NCBI GenBank assembly: GCA_947498065.1
Contig: CANMIS010000004.1
Location: 248,001 to 312,000, forward strand
Length of the DNA stretch: 64,000 nucleotides
Origin: an uncultured Erythrobacter sp.
GTDB lineage: Bacteria > Pseudomonadota > Alphaproteobacteria > Sphingomonadales > Sphingomonadaceae
Direction: 5' to 3'
The position numbers were made by a program, and so were the translations under genes. The notes beneath the pieces are model-generated. The model saw only the letters and a list, made by a program, of their open reading frames with translations. It was not told the origin of the DNA and ran no database searches. Of the stretch, positions 20,111-31,220 are shown piece after piece (positions within the stretch are counted from its first letter, which is position 1; the number at the start of each line of letters is the position of its first letter).

Positions 20111-21255
20111 CCAACACAGTGAATGACATTGCCATTGATGCCGAGTTTGACAGCGGCAATATCCAAGTACTCTCCGTCTCCGGAAACGGCGCCGAGCTCG
20201 CGCTGCGCAAGGACCATATGTCCGAATTTGCGCAGTGGTTCCACTTCCGGGTCACATGCGCCGCCGGCGAAGAGCTGACGCTGAAGATCACCGGCCTCAA
20301 CGAAAGCGCATTCACAGGCGGCTGGCCTGACTATGACGCCTGCGTGTCTGAGGATCGCGAATTTTGGGCGCGCGCATCCAGCAGTTTCGACAAGGACGAG
20401 GCGAATGGCACGCTGACCATCAGCTATGTCCCATCGGGCAATATCGCCTGGTTCGCATACTTCGCGCCTTACTCGATGGAGCGGCATCATGACCTCGTCG
20501 CAGAGGCCGCCGCGAGCGAAGGTGTCGACCTCTTGCGCCTTGGCACTACGCTGGACGGTCAAGCGATTGATTGCCTTGAAATGGGCGAAGGCGAGCGTTC
20601 CGTCTGGCTCTATGCGCGCCAGCATCCCGGCGAAACGCAGGCCGAATGGTGGATGGAGGGCGTGCTCGAATGCCTGACCGATCCGAGCGATCCGGTCGCG
20701 CGCGCGCTGCGCAGCAAATGCCGGTTCCACATCGTGCCCAATTGCAATCCGGATGGGTCGCGCCGCGGTCATCTGCGCACCAATGCGGTTGGCACCAATC
20801 TCAACCGCGAATGGGCCGAGCCGAGCGCTGAGAAATCACCCGAAGTCCTCGCCATCCGCAATCACATGGATGCAACTGGGGTGGACTTTGCGATTGATGC
20901 ACACGGCGATGAAGCGATCCCCGCTGTGTTCCTGGCAGGCTTTGAAGGCATCCCATCCTGGACCGACGCGCAAGGCGAAGACTTCTATCGCTATCAGCGC
21001 ATTCTGGACCGCCGCACGCCGGATTTCCAAACGAAGCTCGGCTATCCCAAAGCCCCCGCTGGCAAAGCCAATCTGGGGATCAGCACCAATTTGGTGGCGG
21101 AACGTTTCGGCTGCACCGCCATGACGCTGGAAATGCCGTATAAGGATTTGGCCGACGCGCCAGAGCCAGAGCAGGGCTGGTCACCGGAACGCTGTAAGCT
21201 GCTGGCGCGCGATTGTCTGGCCGCGCTGCTGGAATGGCTGGACGATCCGCAATAG
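20107..21255 (+). CDS. M14 family zinc carboxypeptidase, cytosolic carboxypeptidase (CCP)-like
   Basis: N-terminal beta domain ([10 protein letters not shown]...QWFHFRVTC), [44 protein letters not shown]. Confidence 0.85.
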   Translation: MTNTVNDIAIDAEFDSGNIQVLSVSGNGAELALRKDHMSEFAQWFHFRVTCAAGEELTLKITGLNESAFTGGWPDYDACVSEDREFWARASSSFDKDEANGTLTISYVPSGNIAWFAYFAPYSMERHHDLVAEAAASEGVDLLRLGTTLDGQAIDCLEMGEGERSVWLYARQHPGETQAEWWMEGVLECLTDPSDPVARALRSKCRFHIVPNCNPDGSRRGHLRTNAVGTNLNREWAEPSAEKSPEVLAIRNHMDATGVDFAIDAHGDEAIPAVFLAGFEGIPSWTDAQGEDFYRYQRILDRRTPDFQTKLGYPKAPAGKANLGISTNLVAERFGCTAMTLEMPYKDLADAPEPEQGWSPERCKLLARDCLAALLEWLDDPQ

Positions 21256-21334
21256 GATTTTACATCCCGTTCAGTCTGCTCCCAGCCGGCGCTGTGCTAC
21301 TATCCAGCGCAGTGCGTAGGGAGAGGACTAAACA

Positions 21335-22024
21335 ATGGCCGAAAAACTGAACTGGAATCGCCGCAATATTCTGCTTGGAACAGGAGCGCTCGGCCTTGCG
21401 GCGATGCTTCCCGCGCCAGCCTATGCGCAAGGTTTCAGCCTCACCTCTTTGCTGGGAAAGGCCAGCGACAGCGCGCTCGATCAGCTCGCGCAGCCGGGTG
21501 CCTTTTACGGCGATGAAGCCATTCGCATTGGCCTGCCCATAATCGGCAAAAAGCGCGGCGGACTGCTCGGATCGATCCTGGGCGCGGGGCGAAAGCTGGG
21601 AATTCTTGATGGCGTCACCCGCCGGATCAATGATGCCGCTGGAATCGCTGCGGGAGAGGCCAAGCCGATCTTCCGCGATGCGATCAATGATCTCTCAATC
21701 GCCGATGCGCCGGGCATTATATCCAAGGGCGACGGCGGCACCCGCTATTTGCGAAGCAGCGCCAATGACACGTTGCAAGGCAAGCTCTCTCCGCTGGTCG
21801 ACAGAGCGCTTGAGGAGCTGGGCGTTTATGGTGAGTTTGAAAAGCTATCGAGCCAGCACCGTTTTATCAGCGCAGCCGGGCTCAACCGCGAGGGGATCAA
21901 TCGCAGCGTGACCGATCAAGGCCTCGATGGCATTTTCTCTTACATCGGCAAGGAAGAGCGCGCGTTCCGCAAAAACCCGCTTGGTGATGTCGGCAAGGCC
22001 TTGGGCGACATCTTCGGCAATTAA
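21335..22024 (+). CDS. DUF4197 domain-containing protein
   Basis: LTSLLGKASDSALDQLAQPGAFYGDEAIRIGLP...; KDI/FGN-type C-terminus. Confidence 0.75.
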   Translation: MAEKLNWNRRNILLGTGALGLAAMLPAPAYAQGFSLTSLLGKASDSALDQLAQPGAFYGDEAIRIGLPIIGKKRGGLLGSILGAGRKLGILDGVTRRINDAAGIAAGEAKPIFRDAINDLSIADAPGIISKGDGGTRYLRSSANDTLQGKLSPLVDRALEELGVYGEFEKLSSQHRFISAAGLNREGINRSVTDQGLDGIFSYIGKEERAFRKNPLGDVGKALGDIFGN

Positions 22025-22455
22025 GCCAGATGCGCAGGCCCAAATGCGTGCGGGAGCAGCTGTGACAGGGCAACACGCCGGACCTCATCCGAGCCGACGC
22101 ACAATATCTCTGGATCGGTCCCGCCCAATTGCGCGAGCTCATTCAGCACCTGGCGGCACCGTCCGCATGGCGTGATCGGGTCTCCATCGCCGCTGTCATG
22201 CGGGCCCGTTACGGCGACCGCCACCAGCCCGCCGCGCCGGCCATCAGCCATCGCTTTCGAAACAGCGATCGTCTCCGCACATAGCGCAAGGCCATAGCTG
22301 GCGTTCTCGACATTGGTGCCGGTCACGACCGCGCCGTCATCAAACAGCAGCGCAGCGCCGACCGAATAATTGGAATATGGCGAGTATGAATGCTCCGCCG
22401 CCGCGCGCGCAGCAGCCACCAATTCGCCCTCATTCAATTCTGGATGACCACCCAT
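22021..22455 (-). CDS. cdd: Cytidine deaminase
   Basis: HSYSPYSNYSVGAALL, NVENASYGLALCAETIAVSKA, PCGRCRQVLNE. Confidence 0.92.
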   Translation of the reverse strand: MGGHPELNEGELVAAARAAAEHSYSPYSNYSVGAALLFDDGAVVTGTNVENASYGLALCAETIAVSKAMADGRRGGLVAVAVTGPHDSGDGDPITPCGRCRQVLNELAQLGGTDPEILCVGSDEVRRVALSQLLPHAFGPAHLA

Positions 22456-23183
22456 TCTATCGGCTCCTCTGCCGCTTCACTGACCAATTGGCTGTTGGCG
22501 CTCCATAGCAGCCATGGCCGTCCGGCATAGGCCGGTTTCGCGCGGTCGCGTTCCAGCCAAAGGTCGCGCTCGATATTGCCCGCGACCGTGTGGCGTTCTT
22601 CAAACTCGCTGCTGATTTTCAGCACAACAGGCTTGCCCGCATGCATCTCAATCTGATTGATCAAAGTCATCAGCTCGCTTTCGACCGCCGCGTCGCTGAT
22701 CGCGTCTTCGCAAACGTCCGCCACCACCGATAAGCCAATCGCTGGCGGCAGCAGGTCGGCGCTGCGCGGCACCATGCGGGTAAAGCGGGCCGATTGCGGG
22801 TCTGCGCGCTGGCACGGGTTGAACACATGCAGCATGCCGACCTTCATCCCGCTGCGCTCAGCCGCGCTGAGGTGCTTGGCGAACTCAGGATCAGGCGGCG
22901 CAGTGGCATCGCCCAGATCAAGATAGACGAACTGCCCGCCCAGCGCTTTCAGCGTTTCAAACCGCACGTCCTCTGCCCCGCTGGCAACCACCGCGCCTTG
23001 CTCTGGAAAGACCGCCTCGTCCGGGCGCCAACTGCGCATGTCCCACCAGAACCAAGCGGCATAGATGATCGCGGCCAAAGCAAGGCTGGCCGCCGCATAC
23101 AGCAGCAAACGCCCGCGGCGCGGTTTCCCTGTGCGCGTACGGCTTGGCCGTTTGGCCTTGGTTTTGGAACGACTGCTCGCCAC
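22434..23183 (-). CDS. Glycoside hydrolase family 25 (lysozyme-like) membrane-anchored protein
   Basis: Basic N-terminus plus TM; FVYLDLGDATAPPDPEF ... VGMLHVFNPCQ ... WLLWSANSQL GH25-like arrangement. Confidence 0.65.
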   Translation of the reverse strand: MASSRSKTKAKRPSRTRTGKPRRGRLLLYAAASLALAAIIYAAWFWWDMRSWRPDEAVFPEQGAVVASGAEDVRFETLKALGGQFVYLDLGDATAPPDPEFAKHLSAAERSGMKVGMLHVFNPCQRADPQSARFTRMVPRSADLLPPAIGLSVVADVCEDAISDAAVESELMTLINQIEMHAGKPVVLKISSEFEERHTVAGNIERDLWLERDRAKPAYAGRPWLLWSANSQLVSEAAEEPIEWVVIQN

Positions 23184-23205
23184 GTCTGCTGCCCTGCCCC
23201 TGCCC

Positions 23206-23730
23206 TCAGCCTTTGATATGCAAAACGCAGATCAGGGTGAACAGACGGCGGGCGGTGGCGAAATCGGTTTCCACTTTTCCCTCAAGCCGCTCGAGCAAGA
23301 GCTCGGCCGCATTGTTGTGAATGCCGCGCCGCGCCATATCGATTGTCTCAATCTCTGACGGTGTCGCCTTGCGAATGGCCTGATAATAGCTGTCGCAAAT
23401 CGCAAAATACTCGCGGATCGGACGGCGAAAACGCGCCAGGCCAATCACCAGACTTTCGAGCAACGCTTCATCCGTATCGCTGACATCCATCACCAGGCGG
23501 CCATCGCGCACGGACAATTGCAATCGGTACGGCCCGTCCGCGCCGCGCTCTGCACTGCGCAGCGGCTTAAAGCTGTTTTCCTCGATCAGGTCATAAATCG
23601 CGACGCGCCGCTCCTGCTCGACATCGGCGTTGCGCCAGAGGATCGTCTCCTCATCCAGCGCGACATGCGCGATGCGATAATTGCCGGGTTGGCTCGCAGA
23701 AGATTCGCTTGGCGTGACCATTACAAGCAT
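23206..23730 (-). CDS. UPF0262 family protein
   Basis: VALDEETILWRNADVEQERRVAIYDLIEEN...YFAICDSYYQAIRKATPSEIETIDMARRGIHN. Confidence 0.88.
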   Translation of the reverse strand: MLVMVTPSESSASQPGNYRIAHVALDEETILWRNADVEQERRVAIYDLIEENSFKPLRSAERGADGPYRLQLSVRDGRLVMDVSDTDEALLESLVIGLARFRRPIREYFAICDSYYQAIRKATPSEIETIDMARRGIHNNAAELLLERLEGKVETDFATARRLFTLICVLHIKG

Positions 23731-23860
23731 CGCCTTCGCAGATCGTATCGGGACAGTTCAAGCACTTCGATCAACCATCCCCGCTATCCACAGCCAAGTG
23801 AGGCGAATTTGCCGCCATTTGCCCTTGCGCCATTTCCCATCCGCTGCGCAAGAGACGCGC

Positions 23861-25369
23861 ATGGCCGAACCTGAAATTCTTCTCCCCATCGATTCTCAAT
23901 CCGACACTGCTCGCAAGCTGCCTTCTAACCTAGAGGCAGAGGCGGCGTTTCTGGGTGCGGTTCTGATCGACAACCGGGTGATTGAGGAATTGCAGACCCC
24001 TCTGCGGCCCGACCACTTCTTTGAGCCGCTGCACGACCGGATTTACACCCGCATCCTGACCCTGATTGAGCGCAATGCGACCGCCAGTCCGGTCACTCTG
24101 CGCCCGTATTTCGAGAGCGATGAAGCTCTAAAGGAATTAGGCGGGACGAGCTATCTGGCTCAGCTAACTGCGAACGGCGCAGGCCTGCTTGCCCCGCGCG
24201 AATTGGCTCAGCAAATTTACGATCTTGCGCTGCTGCGGGAACTGGTCAGCGTTGGCCGCGGCCTGGTGGAAGGCGCGCTCGACACCAGCGAAGAAGTCGA
24301 TCCGATGGACCGAATCTCGCAAGCTGAAGCCGACTTGTTCAAGGTTGCCGAGGGCGCGGCCACGGGCAGCGAAGCCTCGACTTTCCGCGACGCGGCGCTA
24401 ACCGCAATCAAAATGGCCGAAGCCGCGATGAATTCCGGCGGCGGGCTATCAGGCAAGACAACCGGCCTGCAGTCAATCGACCGCAAGACATCCGGCCTGC
24501 ACGCCTCCGACCTTATCATTCTCGCCGGGCGTCCGGGCATGGGCAAGACATCGCTTGCCACCAATATCGCCTTCAATTGCGCCGAAGCCCATTTGAACTG
24601 GGAGCAAGATGGCGGCGAGTTCAATTATGGCGCACCGGCCGCGTTCTTCAGCCTTGAGATGAGCGCCGACCAGCTCGCAACGCGTATCCTTGCCGAGCAA
24701 GCCGAGATCAGTTCTGAGGCTTTGCGGAGCGGCAAAATGAGCCGGGAGGACTTCCAAAAATTGTCCTTTGCGAGCCAGCGCCTTGCCGAATTGCCGCTCT
24801 ATATTGACGATACGCCTGCTCTTACCATCGGTGCGCTGCGCACCCGCGCACGGCGGATGAAGCGGCGTCATGATATCGGCCTGATCGTGGTCGACTATCT
24901 GCAGCTGCTGCAGGGCTCTGGCCGGGCGAATGACAATAGGGTCAACGAGATTTCGGAAATCAGCCGCGGCCTGAAAACGCTCGCTAAGGAACTCAGCGTT
25001 CCGGTGATCGCGCTCTCGCAGCTTAGCCGTGCGGTGGAACAGCGCGAGGACAAGCGGCCCATGCTGTCTGACCTTCGCGAATCGGGCTCGATTGAGCAAG
25101 ACGCCGACATGGTCTGGTTTGTCTACCGCGATGATTATTATCTGGAGGCCACGCGGCCCGACTTCCCGACCGAGGCCAGCACGCCTGAAGCGGTTGAAAA
25201 ATACCGCGCTTGGGAAGAATCCTACGAGCAGGTCAAAAACAAGGCTGCGGTCAACGTTGCAAAGCAGCGTCACGGTTCGACCGGCATGGTCCCGCTGCAT
25301 TTCCAGAGCGAGTTCACCAAATTTACCTCGCCAAATCTCAAGGATTACTCGGATTACGGATACGAGTGA
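23861..25369 (+). CDS. dnaB: Replicative DNA helicase
   Basis: KLPSNLEAEAAFLGAVLID, LAGRPGMGKTSLATNIAFN, VVDYLQLLQG, QLSRAVEQRED; start refined to 23861. Confidence 0.96.
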   Translation: MAEPEILLPIDSQSDTARKLPSNLEAEAAFLGAVLIDNRVIEELQTPLRPDHFFEPLHDRIYTRILTLIERNATASPVTLRPYFESDEALKELGGTSYLAQLTANGAGLLAPRELAQQIYDLALLRELVSVGRGLVEGALDTSEEVDPMDRISQAEADLFKVAEGAATGSEASTFRDAALTAIKMAEAAMNSGGGLSGKTTGLQSIDRKTSGLHASDLIILAGRPGMGKTSLATNIAFNCAEAHLNWEQDGGEFNYGAPAAFFSLEMSADQLATRILAEQAEISSEALRSGKMSREDFQKLSFASQRLAELPLYIDDTPALTIGALRTRARRMKRRHDIGLIVVDYLQLLQGSGRANDNRVNEISEISRGLKTLAKELSVPVIALSQLSRAVEQREDKRPMLSDLRESGSIEQDADMVWFVYRDDYYLEATRPDFPTEASTPEAVEKYRAWEESYEQVKNKAAVNVAKQRHGSTGMVPLHFQSEFTKFTSPNLKDYSDYGYE

Positions 25370-25393
25370 TATCCGCGCGGAAAGGCGCGGTCC

Positions 25394-26572
25394 TTAAGGA
25401 TTGAGCCTGCGCGCAGCCCAGGCATCCGCCAATCCGAAATAGAACCACAATCTCCAGCGCAGGCGCGTAAAGAATGTGGCGTTTTCGCTGTACCATTCCG
25501 GCGTGATCGGTGTGCTCGCGCGTTCCAGATGATCCATGAATTCGCGCAGGCGCGCGGCCAGCGCCTCATCCTCGACGCGCACCATCAGCTCCAGATTGAT
25601 CCGCACAGAGCGGCGATCCAGATTGGCGCTGCCAAAATAGCTGATCGCATCCACGACCAGCAATTTCATATGCAGCTTGCACGGGCGAAATTCGAAGATG
25701 CTCACACCCGCTTTTAGGAAGCGGTTGTATAGCAGTCTCGCCGCCTCAATCGTCGCCATTATGTCGGACTTGCCTGCGGTGATCATGCGCACATCGCCGC
25801 GCCTTCCCACCTTGGCCATTTGACGCCGAATGCTGCGCGGCGGGGCGAAATAGGCGGTCACAAAGTCCAGCCTGGTGGCCTTCGCCAGGTCCTTCTTCAG
25901 CCGGTACGCCCAATTCTGCGCGCGCACGACTGGCCCGCCCAGCACCAATTGCACGGGCTCATCCCCAGGGTCCCAATCGCGCACCATCTTGCGGATCCTG
26001 CGAAGCTGCGATCCTTCGCTTTCCACCCAGCTACAAATGCTGGCGAACCATTCGCCAAATCGGCTCACCACGGGCCCCTCAATCGCGACCCCCAGATCGC
26101 ACCAGCCGTTTTTCTCGGGCGGGTCATAATAGTGATCAGAGACGTTGGAGCCGCCGGTCATGACCCGCGCGCCGTCGGCAATCGCGAATTTTTGATGGTT
26201 GCGAATAAGGTAGCGCACGCCCCAGCGCGGCGAAAAGACGGCGAAACGCCCGCCCGCTTGCTCCAAGGGTTCAAAGAATTCCGGCGGAGCATCGCTGCCA
26301 AACGCATCGACGATCAGATGGACCTTCACCCCGCGTTTCGCCGCCCTCACCATCGCATCGCGAACTTTCGTGCCGGAGACATCGTCTTGAAAGAGGTAGT
26401 AAAAAACCTCCAAAGAGCGCTCCGCCTCGTCAATATGATCGATCAGAGCCGCGAGCCTGTCTGAGCCTCTGGGATAGAACGTGAAGGCGTGACCCTGAGC
26501 CTCCATCTGGAAACTGTCGGAATCGCTGTAATCGCTCGTTGGCGTTTCGGCGGGATTGGGCGCAGGTTGCAT
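25394..26572 (-). CDS. Phospholipase D-like / cardiolipin synthase family protein
   Basis: Two HKD-type motifs (NHQKFAIADGARVMTGGSN; LHMKLLVVDAISYFGSANLD). Confidence 0.9.
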   Translation of the reverse strand: MQPAPNPAETPTSDYSDSDSFQMEAQGHAFTFYPRGSDRLAALIDHIDEAERSLEVFYYLFQDDVSGTKVRDAMVRAAKRGVKVHLIVDAFGSDAPPEFFEPLEQAGGRFAVFSPRWGVRYLIRNHQKFAIADGARVMTGGSNVSDHYYDPPEKNGWCDLGVAIEGPVVSRFGEWFASICSWVESEGSQLRRIRKMVRDWDPGDEPVQLVLGGPVVRAQNWAYRLKKDLAKATRLDFVTAYFAPPRSIRRQMAKVGRRGDVRMITAGKSDIMATIEAARLLYNRFLKAGVSIFEFRPCKLHMKLLVVDAISYFGSANLDRRSVRINLELMVRVEDEALAARLREFMDHLERASTPITPEWYSENATFFTRLRWRLWFYFGLADAWAARRLNP

Positions 26573-26685
26573 AGGCTGACCCTCTTAGAGCGTCGCCCGC
26601 AGAATGCTCGCATTTCTTGACTCACAGCGGCCTTACGACTAATTGCGGCGCTCATTTTCCAAAAAATCTAATTTAAGAGGCCAGT

Positions 26686-27033
26686 ATGGCACGCGTTACC
26701 GTTGAAGATTGCGTAGACAAGATTCCAAACCGTTTTGATCTGGTGCTGCTCGCAGCCCAGCGTGCGCGCGAAATCTCTGGCGGTGCTGAACTGACCCTCG
26801 ACCGCGACCGCGATAAGAACCCGGTTGTGGCCCTGCGCGAAGTCGCTGAGCAAACAATCAAGCCGAAGGAACTGAAAGAGGCGCTGGTTACCGGCCTTCA
26901 GAAAATCCTTCCTGATGACGAAGATGATGCCGATGAAATCGGCTCGCTGAGCCAATCGGCCGAAGCGCTGCGGATTACCGCTTCTGCTCCGACCCGCTCG
27001 ACATCGATCGGATCAGATTACGACGGCAGCTAA
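26686..27033 (+). CDS. rpoZ: DNA-directed RNA polymerase subunit omega
   Basis: [33 protein letters not shown]...VVALREVAE. Confidence 0.95.
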   Translation: MARVTVEDCVDKIPNRFDLVLLAAQRAREISGGAELTLDRDRDKNPVVALREVAEQTIKPKELKEALVTGLQKILPDDEDDADEIGSLSQSAEALRITASAPTRSTSIGSDYDGS

Positions 27034-27078
27034 GCTGGCTTACATTCATGCGCGCTTTTGCGCGCAGTTTACGAAAGA

Positions 27079-27102
27079 GGCTGCCGGTTGGCGGCCTTTT
27101 TT
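27079..27102 (+). terminator. Terminator downstream of rpoZ
   Basis: GGCTGCC-ggtt-GGCGGCC then TTTTTT. Confidence 0.75.
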
Positions 27103-27209
27103 GTGCCTATCTTGCCGCCCTCCTTCACAATGTGCGAAGTCCGGGGCTTCAGGGTCTTTCACCTTGGCGATCATGCTGCTTATAAGGCGGCAGGTGGATT
27201 GAGGGGTCT

Positions 27210-28286
27210 ATGAGCGACATAACTGAAGGCGTTGGCGCCGCGATTGAAGGGGCCCTGGCCAGCCGCGCAGTTGAGCCAGTGCACGGCGAGAACGCTGCTC
27301 TGAATGCGGACGGCAGCGCGGTCGCGACCTGCAAGAATTGCGGGTCTGATGTGACGGGCGAGCATTGCTCTGCCTGCGGCCAGAAACGGCACATCCACAG
27401 CAGCCTCGCCGCAATCGCCCACGATCTCATCCACGGCGTACTGCACCTTGATGGCAAGCTGTGGCGCACATTGCCGATGCTCGTTCTGAAACCTGGCCAA
27501 TTGACCCGCCGCTATATCGACGGCGAGCGCGCAAAGTTCGTCAGCCCGATGGGGATGTTCCTGTTCACCGTCTTCTTGATGTTCGCCGTGTTCCAAATCG
27601 CTGGGATCAGCACGCCGACCACCCTGCCCGACAGCACCAACGTCAACTTCTCTTTGAACGAAGCTCAGGAGGAAGTGGCCGCAGACCGCGCAGCAGCGGC
27701 TGAGGCGCTAGAGAATATACCCGAAGGTTCACCCGGACGAGTGGCCGCCGAGATCGCCCTCAGGGAAGCCGAAGAGGCCGTTGCAGGGATGAACGCCGTT
27801 GATGAAATGGTGCCAGATGCCGCCGGATCGAACTCACTCAATCTGACTGGTATCGAAGCCTTTGACGAGGGAGTCATCAAGAAGTGGAACGAAAACCCCG
27901 GATTGATGCTCTATAAGCTCCAAAACAACGCCTATAAGTTCAGCTGGCTTTTGATCCCGCTATCGATCCCATTCGTGTGGGGCCTGTTCTTTTGGAAGCG
28001 CCGTTTCAAAGCCTACGATCACGCGATTTTCGTGACCTACTCGCTCGCCTTTATGTCGATGCTGTTCATCATTGTATCGATGCTCATTCTGGCTGGGCTA
28101 AGCCCAGGATGGATCGTCTTGATGACGTTTCTTATCCCGCCGGTGCATATCTACCGCCAGCTTAAGGGCGCTTACAATCTGTCTCGCTTCTCTGCATTCT
28201 GGCGAACAAGCGCGCTTTTGAACATGATCTTGTTTCCGATCACATTTGGTTTTGCGTGGCTGCTGTTGATGATTGGAGCGTTTTGA
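27210..28286 (+). CDS. DUF3667 domain-containing membrane protein
   Basis: CKNCGSDVTGEHCSACGQKRHIHSSLAAIAHDLIHGVLHLDGKLWRTLPMLVLKPGQLTRRYIDGERAKFVSPMGMFLF. Confidence 0.85.
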   Translation: MSDITEGVGAAIEGALASRAVEPVHGENAALNADGSAVATCKNCGSDVTGEHCSACGQKRHIHSSLAAIAHDLIHGVLHLDGKLWRTLPMLVLKPGQLTRRYIDGERAKFVSPMGMFLFTVFLMFAVFQIAGISTPTTLPDSTNVNFSLNEAQEEVAADRAAAAEALENIPEGSPGRVAAEIALREAEEAVAGMNAVDEMVPDAAGSNSLNLTGIEAFDEGVIKKWNENPGLMLYKLQNNAYKFSWLLIPLSIPFVWGLFFWKRRFKAYDHAIFVTYSLAFMSMLFIIVSMLILAGLSPGWIVLMTFLIPPVHIYRQLKGAYNLSRFSAFWRTSALLNMILFPITFGFAWLLLMIGAF

Positions 28287-28330
28287 CCGCGAGCAAGTGG
28301 CTGCGACTAACCGCTTACTCTCCTGACCAG

Positions 28331-28361
28331 AAAAAGGGCGCCTGAGTTACCCCAGACGCCC
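28331..28361 (-). terminator. Terminator downstream of ftsH
   Basis: Minus strand GGGCGTCTG-loop-CAGGCGCCC then TTTTT. Confidence 0.8.
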
Positions 28362-28390
28362 CGACTCACTTCGGTGATATTTGGCTGATC

Positions 28391-30364
28391 TTACGCGCCC
28401 TGAGGTGCGGCTCCGCCTTTGTCATCTTTCGATCCAAAGCGCTTGCCGGCTTTCGGGATCGCAGAGCCATGGGCTGGCTGCACCACCGCTGGGCCTTTTG
28501 GCTCATCGGGTCGGTCCATCTTGCCGGTGTCGAGCAATTGCTTGATCTCATCGCCGGTCAGCGTCTCATATTCGAGCATCGCCTGCGCCAAGAGGTGCAA
28601 TTGGTCCTCGTGCTTCTTGAGCAATTGAGTCGCGCGCTTGTGCGCTCCCTCAACCAGACCCTTAATCTCAGCATCGATCAGCTTGTTCGTTTCCGCTCCG
28701 CCCATTGTGCGAGCGGTTTGGCCCATGCCGAGATAGCCCTCTTGGCTTTGCTCATATTGCAGCGGCCCAAGCTTTTCTGACATGCCCCATTTGGTCACCA
28801 TATTGCGGGCCAAATCGGTGGCGTATTGGATGTCTGACGAAGCGCCAGAGCTGACCTTGTCATGGCCGAAGATGATTTCTTCCGCCACGCGTCCGCCCAT
28901 GCTGACAGACAGGTTCGCGTGCATTTTGTCGCGGTGATAGGAATAGCTGTCCCGCTCTGGCAGGCGCATGACCATACCCAAAGCGCGGCCGCGCGGAATG
29001 ATCGTCGCCTTGTGGATCGGATCGGATGCTTCCTCGTGGACCGAGACAATTGCGTGACCGGCCTCGTGATAGGCGGTCATCTTCTTCTCGTCTTCGGTCA
29101 TGACCATAGAGCGGCGCTCTGCACCCATCATGACCTTGTCTTTTGCGTCCTCAAACTCGCGCATAGCGACCAAGCGCTTGTTCCGGCGCGCCGCCAGCAA
29201 AGCGGCCTCGTTCACCAGGTTGGCGAGATCAGCGCCAGAGAAGCCCGGCGTACCGCGCGCAATCGTACGCGGGTTCACATCCGGTGCCAGCGGCACCTTC
29301 TTCATGTGAACGCCAAGGATCTTTTCCCGGCCATCAATGTCGGGGATCGGAACCACAACTTGGCGGTCAAAACGGCCCGGACGCAGCAGCGCAGGGTCGA
29401 GAACGTCAGGACGGTTGGTTGCAGCGATGATGATGATGCCTTCATTGGCTTCAAAACCATCCATCTCAACCAAGAGCTGGTTGAGCGTCTGCTCGCGCTC
29501 ATCATTGGAATTGCCGAGGCCGTGACCACGCGAGCGGCCAACCGCGTCAATCTCATCGATAAAGACGATGCATGGCGCGTTTTTCTTGGCTTGTTCAAAC
29601 ATGTCGCGCACGCGGCTTGCGCCGACGCCAACGAACATCTCGACAAAGTCAGAGCCTGAGATTGTGAAGAACGGCACGCCCGCTTCACCCGCAATCGCGC
29701 GGGCCAGCAATGTTTTACCGGTACCAGGCGAACCGACCAGCAATGCGCCTTTCGGGATTTGACCGCCGAGCTTGGAGAAGCGCTGAGGATCTTTCAGAAA
29801 TTCGACGATTTCTTCGAGCTCTTCGCGCGCCTCATCAATGCCCGCAACATCGTCAAATGTGACGCGCCCTTGGCGTTCGGTCAGCATCTTGGCCTTGGAT
29901 TTGCCAAAGCCCATCGCGCCGCCGCCGCCGCCCTTTTGCACTTGGCGAAGCGCAAAGAATGCGATTCCCAAGATCAGGATGAACGGCAAGGCCTGGATCA
30001 GGATCACCCAAAGCACATTCATCTGCTCTGGTGCTTGCCCGGCATATTTCACTTCATTGTCATCGAGCATCTGCGTCAGCTGATCATCACCCGGAACCGG
30101 AACGGTCGAGAATGTCTCGTCATTGTTCTTAAGCTTACCAGTGATCAGGTCAGGCGCGATCTGAACCTCGGAAACGCGCCCTTCGGCGACCGCTTCGCGG
30201 AATTCAGAATAGCGCATTTGCTGCCCAGGGGCAGCATTAGTGTTGCTGAACATCGACACCACGACGAGCAGCGCCATGAAGATGCCGCCCCAAATCATCA
30301 ATTGCTTGACCCATGGGTTCGGGTTCTCAGGTGGAGTTTGTTGCGGGTCGTTTTCGTCGCTCAT
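28391..30364 (-). CDS. ftsH: ATP-dependent zinc metalloprotease FtsH
   Basis: [34 protein letters not shown] motifs, ~657 aa. Confidence 0.97.
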   Translation of the reverse strand: MSDENDPQQTPPENPNPWVKQLMIWGGIFMALLVVVSMFSNTNAAPGQQMRYSEFREAVAEGRVSEVQIAPDLITGKLKNNDETFSTVPVPGDDQLTQMLDDNEVKYAGQAPEQMNVLWVILIQALPFILILGIAFFALRQVQKGGGGGAMGFGKSKAKMLTERQGRVTFDDVAGIDEAREELEEIVEFLKDPQRFSKLGGQIPKGALLVGSPGTGKTLLARAIAGEAGVPFFTISGSDFVEMFVGVGASRVRDMFEQAKKNAPCIVFIDEIDAVGRSRGHGLGNSNDEREQTLNQLLVEMDGFEANEGIIIIAATNRPDVLDPALLRPGRFDRQVVVPIPDIDGREKILGVHMKKVPLAPDVNPRTIARGTPGFSGADLANLVNEAALLAARRNKRLVAMREFEDAKDKVMMGAERRSMVMTEDEKKMTAYHEAGHAIVSVHEEASDPIHKATIIPRGRALGMVMRLPERDSYSYHRDKMHANLSVSMGGRVAEEIIFGHDKVSSGASSDIQYATDLARNMVTKWGMSEKLGPLQYEQSQEGYLGMGQTARTMGGAETNKLIDAEIKGLVEGAHKRATQLLKKHEDQLHLLAQAMLEYETLTGDEIKQLLDTGKMDRPDEPKGPAVVQPAHGSAIPKAGKRFGSKDDKGGAAPQGA

Positions 30365-30493
30365 GCGCTCAGATTCCTTGTTCTCACCCGAATATGTAGG
30401 TGAGCAGAGATGAATGGCAAGATATCGTTATACGTAACGGATCATGCGAAATTGCGAACAGATTGATCTGTTTTTGCGATTCAAGCCAATTGG

Positions 30494-31126
30494 TTATGGC
30501 TTTTCAGGCGAATAGGCGCGCAGGAAAACATCAACGGCGCCGCCGATCCGGGCATCCTTCGCCTCTGGCGTGATAATTTCGCCAAAGCGCTGCTCAAGAT
30601 CGCCCATCCCCTTGCACATTGCGACAAACTGTTCCGCCGCGAGGTCAGGATTGGGCACGGACAGCTCGCCAGAGGCATCGGCATGGGCGAGAAACTTGCT
30701 GAAGGTCTCTTTCATGCGCCACGGCCCGGCCTCCAGAAATTCCCGCCCGATGGAAGGGTTGGTTTCCGTCTCGGCGGCAATCCGCCGCTCAAATTGGACC
30801 ATCTCTGGACGCGAAAGAAACGCAAACATGGCCTCGCCAATCACGCGCAGACGCTCCGCAATGGGGGTGCCGGAGACCGAATCGATCGAGAAATAGCCGC
30901 GCATTTTGCTGCATTCATGCTCGACAGCGGCGGCGAACAAAGCGCGCTTATCACCGAAATGATTGTAGATTGTGACTTTGGACACGCCGGCATCAGACGC
31001 GATCTGTTCGATCGAACTGGCTGCGAAACCAACGTCAAAGAAGGAACGCGCGCCGGCCTCCACAATCGCATCGCGCTTTGCGGTGTCGACCGGTCTTCCG
31101 GTTCTTTTTTGAAACTGGGTTGACAA
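30494..31126 (-). CDS. TetR/AcrR family transcriptional regulator
   Basis: AIVEAGARSFFDVGFAASSIEQIASDAGVSKVTIYNHFGDKRALF HTH. Confidence 0.9.
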   Translation of the reverse strand: MSTQFQKRTGRPVDTAKRDAIVEAGARSFFDVGFAASSIEQIASDAGVSKVTIYNHFGDKRALFAAAVEHECSKMRGYFSIDSVSGTPIAERLRVIGEAMFAFLSRPEMVQFERRIAAETETNPSIGREFLEAGPWRMKETFSKFLAHADASGELSVPNPDLAAEQFVAMCKGMGDLEQRFGEIITPEAKDARIGGAVDVFLRAYSPEKP

Positions 31127-31128
31127 AG

Positions 31129-31163
31129 TGAACGGCTCCGTTCAATTAAACGCGACCGTTCAA
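31129..31163. promoter_or_regulatory. Candidate TetR operator(s)
   Basis: Perfect palindrome TGAACGG-CT-CCGTTCA (31129-31144) plus related half-site CCGTTCA (31156-31162) in TTAAACGCGACCGTTCAA, in the divergent promoter region. Confidence 0.6.
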
Positions 31164-31220
31164 TAATGTGATAGACGTCACAAAGACGCAACCCCCTCTC
31201 GCCGTAAAGGTTCCCGCCAC

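Noticed and set aside
24473-25300. 275-aa minus-strand ORF antisense to dnaB
   Set aside because: Shadow ORF of a conserved essential gene.
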